64,000 bases of DNA from Tardiphaga alba. Its GTDB lineage: Bacteria; Pseudomonadota; Alphaproteobacteria; Rhizobiales; Xanthobacteraceae. This document shows positions 10,173 to 19,462 of the stretch, piece after piece. The first letter of the stretch is position 1. Each line of letters starts with the position of its first letter. The DNA lies in the NCBI RefSeq assembly GCF_018279705.1, contig NZ_CP036498.1, forward strand, positions 1,009,001 through 1,073,000. The letters are read 5' to 3'. The position numbers and the translations under genes were made by a program. Below the pieces are notes generated by a model. It ran no database searches, was not told where the DNA came from, and saw nothing but the letters and a program-made list of their open reading frames with translations.

Positions 10173-10532
10173 CTATCGCTGTTTGTTGCAGTCCGTCAGA
10201 TCCTTGTCGGCGATGTCGAACACGGCATCGGCCTTGATCTCGATATTTCGCACCATGCATTGCCGGCCGTCGGGATAGCCGACTTTGGCATCGTAGCGCC
10301 CCGGTTCGATGCCGGAAATCCGCAGCCGTTCGTCGTGATCGACCTCCTTGTCCTTGTCGGCCAGTGTCAGATTGGCTGTCCATCTGTCCTGCCCGGCAGG
10401 CGATAGCTGGAAGCTGGATATGGTGGCGGTGGTCAGATTCCAGAGGCGGATGCCCTTTCCCGCCTTACCTTGTCCATGCGCCGCGCTGGCAGCCGCGAGC
10501 AGGACCGCCGCCATGATTGATGTCCGCAACAT
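10173..10532 (-). CDS. Secreted small protein with an acidic loop, hypothetical
   Basis: 119 residues with a clear signal peptide (MLRTSIMAAVLLAAASAAHG, cleavage near 20). The mature part has strands (GIRLWNLTTATISSFQLSP) and a striking acidic stretch at 59-68, DKDKEVDHDE, with Asp/Glu at alternating positions as in metal-binding loops. Two Cys (QCMV, DCNK) could form a disulfide. It is not a canonical EF-hand: position 12 is Leu and there is no Gly at 6. Lying in the xox/lut region it is a candidate periplasmic metal binder, which is inference only. Confidence 0.65.
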   Translation of the reverse strand: MLRTSIMAAVLLAAASAAHGQGKAGKGIRLWNLTTATISSFQLSPAGQDRWTANLTLADKDKEVDHDERLRISGIEPGRYDAKVGYPDGRQCMVRNIEIKADAVFDIADKDLTDCNKQR

Positions 10533-10629
10533 CTCGCCTCCCGATCAGTTCACGTTGAACTGGCGAATTTGGTTAGTATAGTTGAGGCGCAATCGCGGCT
10601 CGCTTCAAGAGGCGCTCGTGAGACGAAGC

Positions 10630-10971
10630 ATGAATATGAGGAACGTCACCTTCGCACTTGCACTCGCGTGGCCGGGCGCGGCTTTCGCTGCAGAGCTGAA
10701 CGACTATCCCACCTCGACGCGGGCCGAATATGTGTTCGGCTGCATGAAGGCGAATGGCGAAACGCGGCAATCGATCGAACAGTGCTCCTGCTCGATCGAC
10801 GTGGTGGCATCGCTGGTGCCGTATCAGCGCTATATCACTGCCGAAACCGCGCTCAGCATGGCGCAGGTGCGCGGCAATCTCAGCGCTCAATTCCGCACCT
10901 CCGAGCAGGCGATGAGTGCGGTCAACGAAGTGCGACGCGCGCAGGCCGAAGCAGAGGTGAGGTGCTTCTAG
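10630..10971 (+). CDS. Conserved exported hypothetical protein
   Basis: 113 residues with an export leader (RNVTFALALAWPGAAFA). The mature part contains GCMKANGETRQSIEQCSCS, a Cys-rich patch, and a final RCF, so disulfides or a metal site are possible. Similar small exported proteins accompany PQQ-dehydrogenase/lanthanide clusters; no function is established that I know of. ATG at 10630 is chosen because the leader begins there; ATG 10582 is far upstream of it. Confidence 0.6.
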   Translation: MNMRNVTFALALAWPGAAFAAELNDYPTSTRAEYVFGCMKANGETRQSIEQCSCSIDVVASLVPYQRYITAETALSMAQVRGNLSAQFRTSEQAMSAVNEVRRAQAEAEVRCF

Positions 10972-10987
10972 CCCACGCCGTAAATCG

Positions 10988-11806
10988 CTACATCGTGCTG
11001 CCGTCGATCTTCCATTCCTTCTTGAAGACGTGGCCCTCGGTGTCCTTCGCCTCGACGCGAAAGGTCTTCGCGCCATTGGCGACATAGGTGAAGCGGATAT
11101 TCGGGTCTTCCGAGATCGAGATGCCGCCCTCCATCGCGAGGATGGGGCTGTCGTCCTGCCAGAGCTGCAGCCGGTCGACATAGAAGGCGGGGACGTAGAG
11201 CTGCGTGACCTGATCCATCTGCAGGCCGGAATTGTTGGGATGGCCGATCATCACCTGCGCATCGCGGGGGCCGCCATTCGCGCTATCCGCCGCCTTCGTG
11301 AACTGCCGGTAGCGGATCTGGCCGAGCCGTCCTTTGGCTTCCTCGGCATTCTTCGCGGCTGGGGCCGAGCAGCCACCCGAGGCTTTCACGTAGGTCTTCA
11401 CCATATAGAGCTTGCCATCGCTCGCTTCTGCGACCGCGTGGACATTGGTGTAATTGTTGACGCGGACGCGGGTCGCGATCTCCGACACACGCGCATCGGC
11501 GCCCAGTGTGAACCTGGCGGCCATCGGCGCCGGATTCTCGTCGATCACCAGCGTGATGGCGACGATACGTTGAGCGGGATCCGTTGCCGGCTTGATCCGC
11601 AGCGTCACCGGAACGATGGCTGCGTCCTCCGCGCGTGTCGGCATATCGAGCGCGATCAGCGTGCTGCCGTCATCCATCGGCTTGCTGTCGAAGATATCCT
11701 GCACCAGGCCGGGCCACGGATCGTCCTTCTCCGCACCCATGGCCGGCGCGGCCAGCAAACCCAGAACGACGACGATGAAGGCATTGCGAAGAGTGATTCC
11801 CGGCAT
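10988..11806 (-). CDS. Quinoprotein dehydrogenase-associated SoxYZ-like carrier
   Basis: 272 residues with signal peptide (IVVVLGLLAAPAMGA). It joins a SoxY-like half (about 30-150) and a SoxZ-like half (about 170-270). SoxY proteins carry intermediates on a Cys in a GGCGG arm; here the matching motif is SGGCSAP with Cys146, now internal because of the fusion. The family (TIGR04557, from memory) is tied to PQQ dehydrogenases and has no sulfur-oxidation partners here. ATG 11806 begins MPGITLRNAF and the leader; ATG 11869 is too far upstream. The metallohydrolase gene lies 53 bases upstream on the same strand, so the two are likely co-transcribed. Confidence 0.85.
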   Translation of the reverse strand: MPGITLRNAFIVVVLGLLAAPAMGAEKDDPWPGLVQDIFDSKPMDDGSTLIALDMPTRAEDAAIVPVTLRIKPATDPAQRIVAITLVIDENPAPMAARFTLGADARVSEIATRVRVNNYTNVHAVAEASDGKLYMVKTYVKASGGCSAPAAKNAEEAKGRLGQIRYRQFTKAADSANGGPRDAQVMIGHPNNSGLQMDQVTQLYVPAFYVDRLQLWQDDSPILAMEGGISISEDPNIRFTYVANGAKTFRVEAKDTEGHVFKKEWKIDGSTM

Positions 11807-11859
11807 GGCACGATCCTCACCAAGGGAAGCGACGCACACTATCCTAGCGCAACGCGCGC

Positions 11860-12786
11860 CTATTCCCATTCAAATTGTGAGTATGCTGCAGTTGCGTTGC
11901 GGATGTTGTAGTCGTCGAAAAGCTCCCAATTACCGCGCTCGGTCGCCGCTGCATGTTCCGCTGCGCGCGCGATCGGCCTGCCCTCCATGACATCGCGGCG
12001 GATATCGGCGGCGAGTGTTTCGAGATACCGCTTTTCGGCCACAAGCCCGTCCGGCCATCGACTGACGGGGCCATGACCGGGAACGACGCGTTCGGCGGGG
12101 ATCGCGGCCAGATCGTCGAGGATCTTGAGCCAGGCCTTGATGCTGCCGTCGATCACCGGGATATGGCGGACAAATACGAGGTCGCCGGCGAACAATGTTC
12201 TGGACGCCGGATCGAACACCGTGACGTCGCTGTCGCTATGGGCGACCGGCCATGCCTTGACGATGATTGGCCGCGCGCCGAGGTCGAGCGTGAGCGAACC
12301 GTCCACCAGCCGCGTCGGCGGCACGATGCGGACCTCGTCCATCAGATCGCCGCCCATGCTGCGCCGGAAGGCCTCGAGATAGAACGGCCCGCGCGCCGCC
12401 AGCGCCTGCGGCAGCCGCGCATGTCCCACGAACTCTACCCCGTCGGCGGCAAAGGCGGCGTTTCCAAACAGGTGATCGGGATGACCGTGGGTGTTGATGA
12501 CGTAGCGGATGGGCTTGTCGGTGCGGGCGCGGATCGTTGCCCGCAACTGGCGTCCCTCGCGCACACTGCCGCCGGTGTCGATGACCGCCACAGCCTGTTC
12601 GCCGACGATGAAGCCGATATTCGCGATGGCGCCGTCATTGTCCGATGCCATCAACGCCATGCGGCCCTCATGCACGAACACGCCGGGCGCGACCTCGCTG
12701 ACGGGAAGCGATCTCTCCTGCGCGTGCACCGACGGTGACGCGATCGATGCTGTCAATGCGGTGAGCATCGCAATGCAAAATCGCAT
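11860..12786 (-). CDS. Quinoprotein relay system zinc metallohydrolase
   Basis: 308-residue exported metallo-beta-lactamase-fold protein with leader MRFCIAMLTALTASIASPS. The metal motif is NTHGHPDHLFGN (HxHxDH), with later His in VAHSDSDVTVF and GDLVFVRH and in VVPGHGPVSRW. Such SoxH-like hydrolases are paired with SoxYZ-like carriers in PQQ-dehydrogenase loci (TIGR04559, from memory); the substrate is unknown, perhaps a thioester or adduct on the carrier Cys. Divergent from the xoxJ-like gene across a 141-base gap that should hold both promoters. Confidence 0.85.
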   Translation of the reverse strand: MRFCIAMLTALTASIASPSVHAQERSLPVSEVAPGVFVHEGRMALMASDNDGAIANIGFIVGEQAVAVIDTGGSVREGRQLRATIRARTDKPIRYVINTHGHPDHLFGNAAFAADGVEFVGHARLPQALAARGPFYLEAFRRSMGGDLMDEVRIVPPTRLVDGSLTLDLGARPIIVKAWPVAHSDSDVTVFDPASRTLFAGDLVFVRHIPVIDGSIKAWLKILDDLAAIPAERVVPGHGPVSRWPDGLVAEKRYLETLAADIRRDVMEGRPIARAAEHAAATERGNWELFDDYNIRNATAAYSQFEWE

Positions 12787-12927
12787 GCATCTTCTCCTCG
12801 CGATCCCCGGCGATGTTCATGCGCCGCAACATCGGCGAATACGAATTCTATCTTGCACGCCGAAATTGAGAAGCATAGCCTCCGCCGCAATCATGGATGT
12901 CGTGTGAAGCGCAATCGCAGGTGACGC

Positions 12928-13830
12928 ATGTCACATTATGCCGGACGGGTCGCTGCCTATCGATGGCCGACAAGCGCAATCGTCGTCGGTGCGCTGGTTG
13001 TCGCGGGCCTGTCCGCCGCGCTCGCGCAGCCGGCGCCAGCGCCGACCGGTGATCTGTCGGTCGAACTGATCGACCCGCACGTGCTTCGTGTTTGTGCCGA
13101 TCCGCGCAACATGCCGTTCTCGAACGAGAAGGGCGAAGGCTTCGAGAACAAGCTTGCCGAGCTGTTTGCAGCGAAGCTGCAGAAGAAGCTGGATTTCGTG
13201 TACTTTCCGCAAGCGACGGGCTTCGTGCGGATGACGCTCGGCGCCCATCGCTGCGATGTCATCATGGGGTTTCCGCAGGGTGACGATATCGCACAGGGAA
13301 CGAATCCTTACTACCGAACCTCCTATGCGCTGGTGTCCAAGCGCGGTTCGGGGCTCGAAGATGTCGCGTCGCTCGAAGATGCGCGACTGAAGGACAAGCG
13401 CATCGGAATCGTGGCCGGAACGCCGCCCGCCACGAATATGGCCGTCAACGGATTGATGGTGAATGCCAGGCCGTATCCGCTGGTGATCGATACGCGCATC
13501 GATTCGTCGGCGGCAATGATGATCAAGGATCTGGCGGAAGGCAGCATCGATGCCGCGGTGCTGTGGGGGCCGATGGCCGGCTTTTACGCAAAGACCTCCG
13601 ATCCGCCGCTGCATGTCACGCCGCTCGTCAGGGAGACGACGGGACCACGGCTCGTCTATCGGATCGGCATGGGCGTTCGCGCGGGCGACCAGAACTGGAA
13701 GCGGCTGCTCAATCGCCTGATCCAGGAGAACCAGCCGGCGATCAACAAGGTTCTGCTCGATTTCGGCGTGCCGCTGCTCGACGAGAACAATCGCCCGATC
13801 GGCGCGGAGTCCGCCGCAAAGGCGCCGTGA
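12928..13830 (+). CDS. xoxJ: XoxJ/MxaJ-like periplasmic substrate-binding-type protein
   Basis: 300-residue member of the solute-binding family 3 fold found beside quinoprotein dehydrogenases (TIGR03871, from memory). Leader at 15-34 (SAIVVGALVVAGLSAALA); the mature chain has LRVCADPRNMPFSNEKGEGF and DLAEGSIDAAVLWGPMAGFY. In methylotrophs XoxJ interacts with XoxF and is thought to help its activation, not to transport. It overlaps the next gene by four bases (GTGA at 13827-13830), so the two are translationally coupled. Confidence 0.88.
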   Translation: MSHYAGRVAAYRWPTSAIVVGALVVAGLSAALAQPAPAPTGDLSVELIDPHVLRVCADPRNMPFSNEKGEGFENKLAELFAAKLQKKLDFVYFPQATGFVRMTLGAHRCDVIMGFPQGDDIAQGTNPYYRTSYALVSKRGSGLEDVASLEDARLKDKRIGIVAGTPPATNMAVNGLMVNARPYPLVIDTRIDSSAAMMIKDLAEGSIDAAVLWGPMAGFYAKTSDPPLHVTPLVRETTGPRLVYRIGMGVRAGDQNWKRLLNRLIQENQPAINKVLLDFGVPLLDENNRPIGAESAAKAP

Positions 13831-14387
13831 CCCGGCGGGCTGCGGCTGCGATTGCCGTTCAGATGTTCGCGATGATGCCGGCCTGTGCGCAGGAGATGGT
13901 CGCCGAGCCCGAGCTTTATCGCACCGAAGACTATCGCGCGCCGACGCCGCCGACATTGCGCGGGGCGCGTGTATTAACGACGGCGGAGGCCGAGGCGATC
14001 TGGCGCGACAGGCGCGGTGCCTTCATCGATGTGATGCCGCGCCCGCCGAAACCGGCCAACCTGCCTGCGGAAACGATCTGGCGCGACAGGCCGCGTCACA
14101 ATATTCCCGGCAGCTTGTGGCTGGTCGATACCGGTTACGGCAGGCTCGCTGCGGAATCCGAGACCTACTTTCGCGATGGTCTCGCGCGCGCATCGGGCGG
14201 CAACAAGGACGCGCTGCTCGTCTTCTATTGTCAGGCCAATTGCTGGATGTCCTGGAACGCCGCGAAGCGGGCTGTGTCCTATGGCTACAGCCGTGTTGCC
14301 TGGTTTCCGGACGGCACGGACGGCTGGGAGCAGGCGCGCCTGCCATTGGTGGATGCGCAGCCCGAACCGAGGGCTGCTGCGAAATAA
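13827..14387 (+). CDS. PQQ-dependent catabolism-associated CXXCW-motif protein (rhodanese-like)
   Basis: 186 residues starting at GTG 13827, four bases inside xoxJ. Short leader (AAAAIAVQMFAMMPACAQ). The defining motif is FYCQANCWMSWNAAKRA near residue 140, within a rhodanese-like fold (AEAIWRDRRGAFIDVMP; YGYSRVAWFPDGTDGW). The family is found only with PQQ dehydrogenases (TIGR03865, from memory); a redox or sulfur-transfer role is possible but unproved. Convergent with the lut-like operon, whose last gene ends 5 bases further on. Confidence 0.85.
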   Translation: MTRRAAAAIAVQMFAMMPACAQEMVAEPELYRTEDYRAPTPPTLRGARVLTTAEAEAIWRDRRGAFIDVMPRPPKPANLPAETIWRDRPRHNIPGSLWLVDTGYGRLAAESETYFRDGLARASGGNKDALLVFYCQANCWMSWNAAKRAVSYGYSRVAWFPDGTDGWEQARLPLVDAQPEPRAAAK

Positions 14388-14391
14388 TGCG

Positions 14392-15000
14392 CTATTCCAT
14401 TTCCTGCTGAATCGTCCGGCTCAGCGCGAACAGGCGCTGGTCGATGATGGTCGGCACTTCGCAGACAAAAGCGACGACGCGGCGGCGATCGTCGAAGATG
14501 CGGGCTTCCCACAGAACCTGGTTGTTCAGTTCATCGATCCGGGCCTGATCGGGCGATGCTGCGCCCTGGATCGCTTGCAGGGCGGCGGTATCCGTCCGGA
14601 TTTTCTCCACCGCATCCCGCTGCTTGCGCATCACGCGTTCCAGCCCGTTCAACACCGCGGAGCGTTGTGCGTTCAGGCTGTCGAACAGGCCGGCGAAGAC
14701 CAGTTTGCCGAATTTCACCTTGTCGTTCGATCGGGCGAGAAAGTCGGCTGCAGCTTTCCTGGCCTGTTCGATCGGAACGCGGCGCGAGGCCAGTTGCTCG
14801 ACCAGTGCAACAACCTCAGCATCCTCCTTCCAGGCATTCGCAACGTCGTCGATCGGCGGCCCGGCCCACACGGCGGGGAGTGAAATCTCGGGCACCTTGG
14901 CCTGGATGCATGGCCAGTCCGGATATCGCGGATCAGCGGCCTGCGCGACGCCATGGGCAAGCATTATGACTGCTGCGATCATCGCCATTCTGTTTTTCAC
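14392..15000 (-). CDS. Exported helical hypothetical protein ending the lut-like operon
   Basis: 202 residues beginning (V)KNRMAMIAAVIMLAHGVAQA, an export leader, then a mainly helical chain (RKAAADFLARSNDKVKFGKL; RVMRKQRDAVEKIRTDTAAL) with Cys in WPCIQAK and FVCEVP. GTG at 15000 overlaps the permease stop by four bases, so it is the fifth coupled gene. Exported proteins of unknown role also occur in the lanthanide-uptake (lut) cluster of Methylobacterium; equivalence is likely but not shown. Confidence 0.7.
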   Translation of the reverse strand: MKNRMAMIAAVIMLAHGVAQAADPRYPDWPCIQAKVPEISLPAVWAGPPIDDVANAWKEDAEVVALVEQLASRRVPIEQARKAAADFLARSNDKVKFGKLVFAGLFDSLNAQRSAVLNGLERVMRKQRDAVEKIRTDTAALQAIQGAASPDQARIDELNNQVLWEARIFDDRRRVVAFVCEVPTIIDQRLFALSRTIQQEME

Positions 15001-15845
15001 GTGTCGCCTCCCGCCGGGGCGCGGCGCGCGATGCCGCGGCCCGGATCGTAAGCCATGATGGCGCCGAGGGTGAATGCAGCGGTACAGCCGGCGACCACCG
15101 CGAGGGACAGCCAGTTCATCCTGTCGTAAAGCGCGAAGCGGATCAGCTCAACGGCATGGGTGAAGGGATTGAACTGACAGAGGGAGTACAGCGCCGGACT
15201 TCCCTCCTGCACGCGCCACAGCGGATATAGCGCCGACGATGCGAAGAACATCGGGAAGATCACGAAATTCATCACGCCCGCAAAATTCTCAAGCTGCCGG
15301 ATGCCCGACGAGATCAGCATGCCGAGCGATCCCAGCATCAGCCCGGAAAGGATGAGCGCAGGAAGCACCGTCAGGTAACCGATCGGCGGCGGCGCGATGT
15401 CCCAGAACCATGCGATCAGCAGGAACGCATAGACCTGCAGCAGCGACACCAGTGTTCCCGCCAGCAATTTGCACAGCAGCAGAAACCAGCGCGGCAACGG
15501 GCTGACCAGCAGCGTCCGCATATTCCCGGTCTCGCGGTCATACACCATGGATAGCGACGACTGCATACCGTTGAACAGCTGGATCATCGCGATCAGGCCG
15601 GGCGCGATATAGACTTCATAGAGGATATAGGTCTCGTAGGGTGGGATGATCGAGATTCCGAGAACCTGACGGAAGCCGGCGGCGAAGATGAACAGCCAGA
15701 CCAGCGGGCGTACCAGCGCGGATACGAAACGTTCACGCTGATGCAGGAAGCGCAGCGACTCGCGCCACAGGATGCCGTTCAGGCATGTCAGATAGCTGCT
15801 CATATTGAAGCGCGTGGGCGCGGATGTGATGGCGGTCGTGCTCAC
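14997..15845 (-). CDS. lutF: ABC-2 type permease of the PQQ/lanthanide-associated transporter (LutF-like)
   Basis: 282 residues, six hydrophobic segments, including FVSALVRPLVWLFIFAAGF, LLAGTLVSLLQVYAFLLIAW, ALILSGLMLGSLGMLIS and AVVAGCTAAFTLGAIMAY. It matches the permease once annotated as the alcohol ABC transporter of PQQ systems and later as part of lut, the lanthanide uptake set. GTG 15845 overlaps the ATPase stop by four bases. Substrate assignment comes from the Methylobacterium work, not from this sequence. Confidence 0.85.
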   Translation of the reverse strand: MSTTAITSAPTRFNMSSYLTCLNGILWRESLRFLHQRERFVSALVRPLVWLFIFAAGFRQVLGISIIPPYETYILYEVYIAPGLIAMIQLFNGMQSSLSMVYDRETGNMRTLLVSPLPRWFLLLCKLLAGTLVSLLQVYAFLLIAWFWDIAPPPIGYLTVLPALILSGLMLGSLGMLISSGIRQLENFAGVMNFVIFPMFFASSALYPLWRVQEGSPALYSLCQFNPFTHAVELIRFALYDRMNWLSLAVVAGCTAAFTLGAIMAYDPGRGIARRAPAGGDT

Positions 15846-16650
15846 GAGGCGCTCCTGCGATCCGCTGCGGCGACGAGGCTGCGGAAGCCGGTCGCGAGAT
15901 CGGCGGCGCCGGTCTCGCGCAGGACGTGCGGCACCGGCCCCCGCGCCAGCACGCGGCCCTGATGGAGCACGACGAGGTCGTCCTGCGCGGAAACCTCGTC
16001 CAACAGATGGGTTGCCCAGAGCACGCCGAGGCCCTGCTCGGCCACGAGCATCCGCACATGCCCGATGATGTCGGCGCGCGCCTGAACATCGAGGCCGACA
16101 GTCGCTTCGTCGAGGAGAAGCAGTCGCGGCCGGTGCAGCAAGGCGCGCGCAATCTCGACACGGCGCATCTGCCCCCCGAGAGCGCCCGTACCTTGTCGTT
16201 GGCCCGATCGGCAAGTCCGATACGTTCGAGCAGTTCGACGCTGCGCACGCGGGCGTCGCTTCGCGGAATGCCCTGCAGCGCCGCATGATAGAGCAGGTTC
16301 TGCATCACCGAGAGTTCGAGATCGAGCGTGCGCGGCTGGAACACCACGCCGAGCGCGCGCAGGGCATCGCCTGGATTGGCGCCGATGTCGTGGCCGAACA
16401 CGGCGACGCGCCCGGATCGAACGGCAAACAGCCGCGTGATCAGCGCGAACAGCGTGCTCTTTCCGGCACCATTGAGGCCGAGCAGGGCCGTGAAGCCTCC
16501 CGGCGCCACGTCAAACGAGACATCCGTCAAGGCGCGCCGATCGCCATAGGCGTGGCCGACTCCGGCGACCGACAGCGCAGGCACCGTCGGGATGGTCACC
16601 TCCTGCGCTTGCAGGGATGGCGTGACCTGTTTGATGGCGACGGCGCTCAT
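15842..16650 (-). CDS. lutE: ABC transporter ATP-binding subunit, PQQ/lanthanide-associated (LutE-like), one frame break
   Basis: ATPase for the adjoining permease, about 269 residues after repair. Walker A is LLGLNGAGKSTL, Q-loop VFQPRTLDLELSV, signature ALSGG, then QMRRVEIARALLHRPRLLLL, Walker B LLLLDEATVGLD and switch His in LWATHLLDEV. The frame is lost at six G (about 16170-16180); a seventh G restores the signature exactly. It overlaps the propeller gene upstream (ATGA, 16647-16650) and the permease downstream. With the break taken literally it would lack Walker B and be inactive. Confidence 0.87.
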
Positions 16651-17636
16651 GGTCGCGCCATGGCGATGCCCCAGGGCAGTTCGCCGACCTGAATGGTCTT
16701 GATCACTTTCTGCGCGGCGACATCAATCACTGAGACATCGTTGGAGACACCATTGGTGGTTAGCAGATATTTTTCGTCCGGCGTGAAGGCGACGTGCCAC
16801 ACGCGCTGGCCGACCAGCAGATATTTGAGCACTTTGCGGCTGGCGACATCGACCACGGCGATGCGGTTGGCGGGGCCGAGCGCGATGAAGGCGGTCTTCG
16901 CATCCTTTGTCATGCCGATACCGACCGGCTGAATGGCTTCGCGCCTGAGGCCGGGGATCTCGAATGTGATCTTGTGGATGACGTCCCGCTTCGCCGGATC
17001 GATCACCGAGACGGTGCCGCCGATCTCGGACGACACCCATAGTTCCGAGCCATCGCGCTTGAATTCGGCATAGCGCGGGCGTGCATCCACCAGCACGTTG
17101 GCGACGATCTCGCGGGTCGCCGTGTCGATGAAATGCGCCATGTTGGTGGTTTCGGATGTGTTGATCAGGATCTTGCCATCCGGGCTGATCGCCATGCCCT
17201 CCGGTTCGACGCCGACCTGCACATCGCCGATACGCGCGCGCTTCTCGATATCGACGATGGTAACCGTGTTGTCGTTCTCGTTGGCAATGTAGAGAATCTT
17301 GCCGACGGCATCCTGCGTGAAGAGTTCGGGATCCGGCCCGGACGGCAGGGAGTCGATGACCTTCCGGCTGGCGACGTCGATCACCTGCACGGTGTCGTCA
17401 TCGCCGACTGCTACCAAAACGGACTTTCCGTCGCGCGTCAGCTCGATGCCGCGCGGGCGCTGGCCGACCTTGATCGTGGCGGTGACGGTCCAGCTATCGG
17501 TGTCGATCACCGAGACGGTGTTGCTCTTTTCATTCGAGATATAGGCGAGGAAGGCTGCGGCAGGCTCCGCCCGGCCGAGACCTATGGCGATGCCGATCAC
17601 GCACATACATCGCATCGTCGCGGAACGCATCATCAT
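16647..17636 (-). CDS. PQQ-associated YVTN beta-propeller protein (LutD-like)
   Basis: 329-residue exported propeller. After a leader (MRCMCVIGIAIGLGRAEPAA) come about seven YVTN/NHL-type repeats: AYISNEKSNTVSVIDT, VLVAVGDDDTVQVIDVASRK, LYIANENDNTVTIVDIEK, LWVSSEIGGTVSVIDPAKRD and so on. It matches the PQQ-catabolism propeller family (TIGR03866, from memory). The chosen ATG (17636) overlaps the binding-protein stop by four bases. No active-site residues are recognisable; a scaffold or metal-relay role is possible. Confidence 0.85.
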   Translation of the reverse strand: MMMRSATMRCMCVIGIAIGLGRAEPAAAFLAYISNEKSNTVSVIDTDSWTVTATIKVGQRPRGIELTRDGKSVLVAVGDDDTVQVIDVASRKVIDSLPSGPDPELFTQDAVGKILYIANENDNTVTIVDIEKRARIGDVQVGVEPEGMAISPDGKILINTSETTNMAHFIDTATREIVANVLVDARPRYAEFKRDGSELWVSSEIGGTVSVIDPAKRDVIHKITFEIPGLRREAIQPVGIGMTKDAKTAFIALGPANRIAVVDVASRKVLKYLLVGQRVWHVAFTPDEKYLLTTNGVSNDVSVIDVAAQKVIKTIQVGELPWGIAMARP

Positions 17637-18813
17637 GGCAGCCTGCATTTGCTTTCGGGGCGATCGATCCCGAGCGTGTCGAGTTCGGAGAACTGGTGCA
17701 GGAAACCTTCCTGCGGCGACACAGACACGACCATGCGCCCGTCCACCAGCAGGATCGGCTGGCGCAATTGCAGGTTCCAATCGCGGACGGTCAGTCGCTG
17801 GCCCTTGAAGCCGGCAATGGAAAATTCCGGCGACTTCAAGAAGGCGAGAATGGCTTTGCCATCGCCGGAACCGGCGCGCGATGCGGCTTCGCCGATCATG
17901 CGGGTGGCGAGCCAGGCCTGCATGTCCAGTGCCGTCATGCGGCGGGCGTTGAGCTTCATGAAGCGGTTCTGAAGCTGGATCGCCCCCATTGGTCCTGCGC
18001 TGCATCCCAACTAGCTGGCCGCAGTCCCGCCGATCCGGCAACCGGTCGTGCGTCCCATGTGCGATAGGGCAGGTGGGACGCGAACACTTCGCTCTCGTCG
18101 GCAGCGATGAGGACGTCATAGGCGGGAGCCTGCTGCGTGAAGACGGGGATCTGCTTCTGGATCAGCGCCACGCCGCTATCGGTCCGGCGGGCGCCGCCTG
18201 TATCCTCGAACACGCGCTCCTGCACGATCTTGGCACCGAAGCGCGCAGCGGCACGGCGATAGGCGTCGGCCTCGAGCTTGTCGCTGTCATGCGAGCCGGT
18301 GACCAGGAGCCAACGCTTCCACTGCTTCCACACCAGATATTGCGCCAGCGCATCGGCGAGCATGGAGCGGGTTGGCGCGATGTGGATGACATTGGAGCGG
18401 CAATCGGTTTCACGCAGCCGGTCATCGCTCGCACCGACATTGAAGAGCACGGTGCCTTCGTCGCGCACGGCGTCCGCCGCTTCCAGCAAGGCAGCGGCAG
18501 GCAGATCGGCAATGATGAAGGAGTTGCGACTGGCGAGTTCGCGTGCCGCCCTGGCCGGATCCTTGCCTTCCCGGAGGCGCGCCTCGTCGAGTCTGAACTG
18601 CTGGTTCAGGAACTTTCCGGTGGTGTTGTTATCCGCGACGGCTAGCCGTGCGCCGGCCATGCCATCATCGTCCGACGGCAGTTCGACGAAAGAGAGCGTC
18701 GCCTTGACGCCGGCCTGACCGAGATAGCCGATGCCGATCACTGCCGGATCTGCGGCCAGAGCAGGAGACGTCACGGCGCACAGAGCGAGTGCGCCGATCA
18801 ACCACCCAATCAT
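17633..18813 (-). CDS. lutA: ABC transporter periplasmic binding protein, PQQ/lanthanide-associated (LutA-like), one frame break
   Basis: About 393 residues after repair. Signal peptide MIGWLIGALALCAVTSPALA; the mature protein resembles branched-chain-amino-acid-type binding proteins (AVIGIGYLGQAGVKATLSFV; LLVTGSHDSDKLEADAYRR). The frame breaks at five G near 17985; a sixth gives AAQDQWGAIQLQNRFMKLNA and continues to PESKCRLP. First gene of the five-gene overlapping operon; ATG at 18813 follows GGAGG. The family was first named for PQQ alcohol systems; the lanthanide role follows Methylobacterium lutA. Confidence 0.86.
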
Positions 18814-18945
18814 GAATCCTCCCGATGCTCCTTCCGGGCTTGGCGCGCGCGAAGGGCTTCTTGGCTTGAAACATGCCTCAATTGGCGTAGCTTGCAACCT
18901 GAGATTTCGAGGTCGCGTTGAATTTTGACGATGCGGGGGTCTGCG

Positions 18946-19461
18946 ATGAAAGCGTGGGCGACGGCCGGATTGTTACTCGTGGCTGCCACTGCTGCTCACG
19001 GCGCCGAGCCCAGAGTTGCCGTGTTCGACTTCGAACTGGTCGATACGAGTCTCGATGGCGAGCTGAAAGGGCCGCGCGACGACGAACACGAAAGGCTGCT
19101 GCGCATCAGCGCTCAGCTGCGCGAGCAGCTCCGGCAGTCAGGCCGGTTCGAATTGCTGGACATGACGCGGCTCAATGCTGCAGCGCATGAGAAAAATCTT
19201 CAGGCTTGCGGCGGCTGCGATGTGCAGATGGCGCAGGAGGCCGGCGCGGACCTCGCTATCACAGGCACCGTGCAGAAGATCTCCAACCTCATTCTCAACA
19301 TGACGATATATCTGCGCAGCACACGCACCGGGCGGCTGGTGACGACCATGAATGCCGACTTCCGCGGAAACACGGACGAGTCGTGGTCGCGGGCAGTCAG
19401 CTATCTGGCGCGCAATCGCCTGCTCGCGCCGAATTACGGTGCGCCGCAGCTGGCACAATAG
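18946..19461 (+). CDS. Exported DUF3280/DUF2380-like protein
   Basis: 171 residues. Leader MKAWATAGLLLVAATAAHGA; then RVAVFDFELVDTSLDGEL, a helical part, and GADLAITGTVQKISNLILN. The fold resembles lipoprotein-type domains that help envelope complexes, but no function is known. It is often beside PQQ loci. Divergent from lutA; ATG 18946 is picked because the leader starts there. Two Cys form CGGC (about 92-95), a possible redox or metal site. Confidence 0.65.
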   Translation: MKAWATAGLLLVAATAAHGAEPRVAVFDFELVDTSLDGELKGPRDDEHERLLRISAQLREQLRQSGRFELLDMTRLNAAAHEKNLQACGGCDVQMAQEAGADLAITGTVQKISNLILNMTIYLRSTRTGRLVTTMNADFRGNTDESWSRAVSYLARNRLLAPNYGAPQLAQ

Positions 19462-19462
19462 C

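Noticed and set aside
10173..10532. Lanmodulin-type EF-hand protein
   Set aside because: The acidic loop lacks the Gly at position 6 and the Glu at position 12, and there is only one loop, so it cannot be called lanmodulin.
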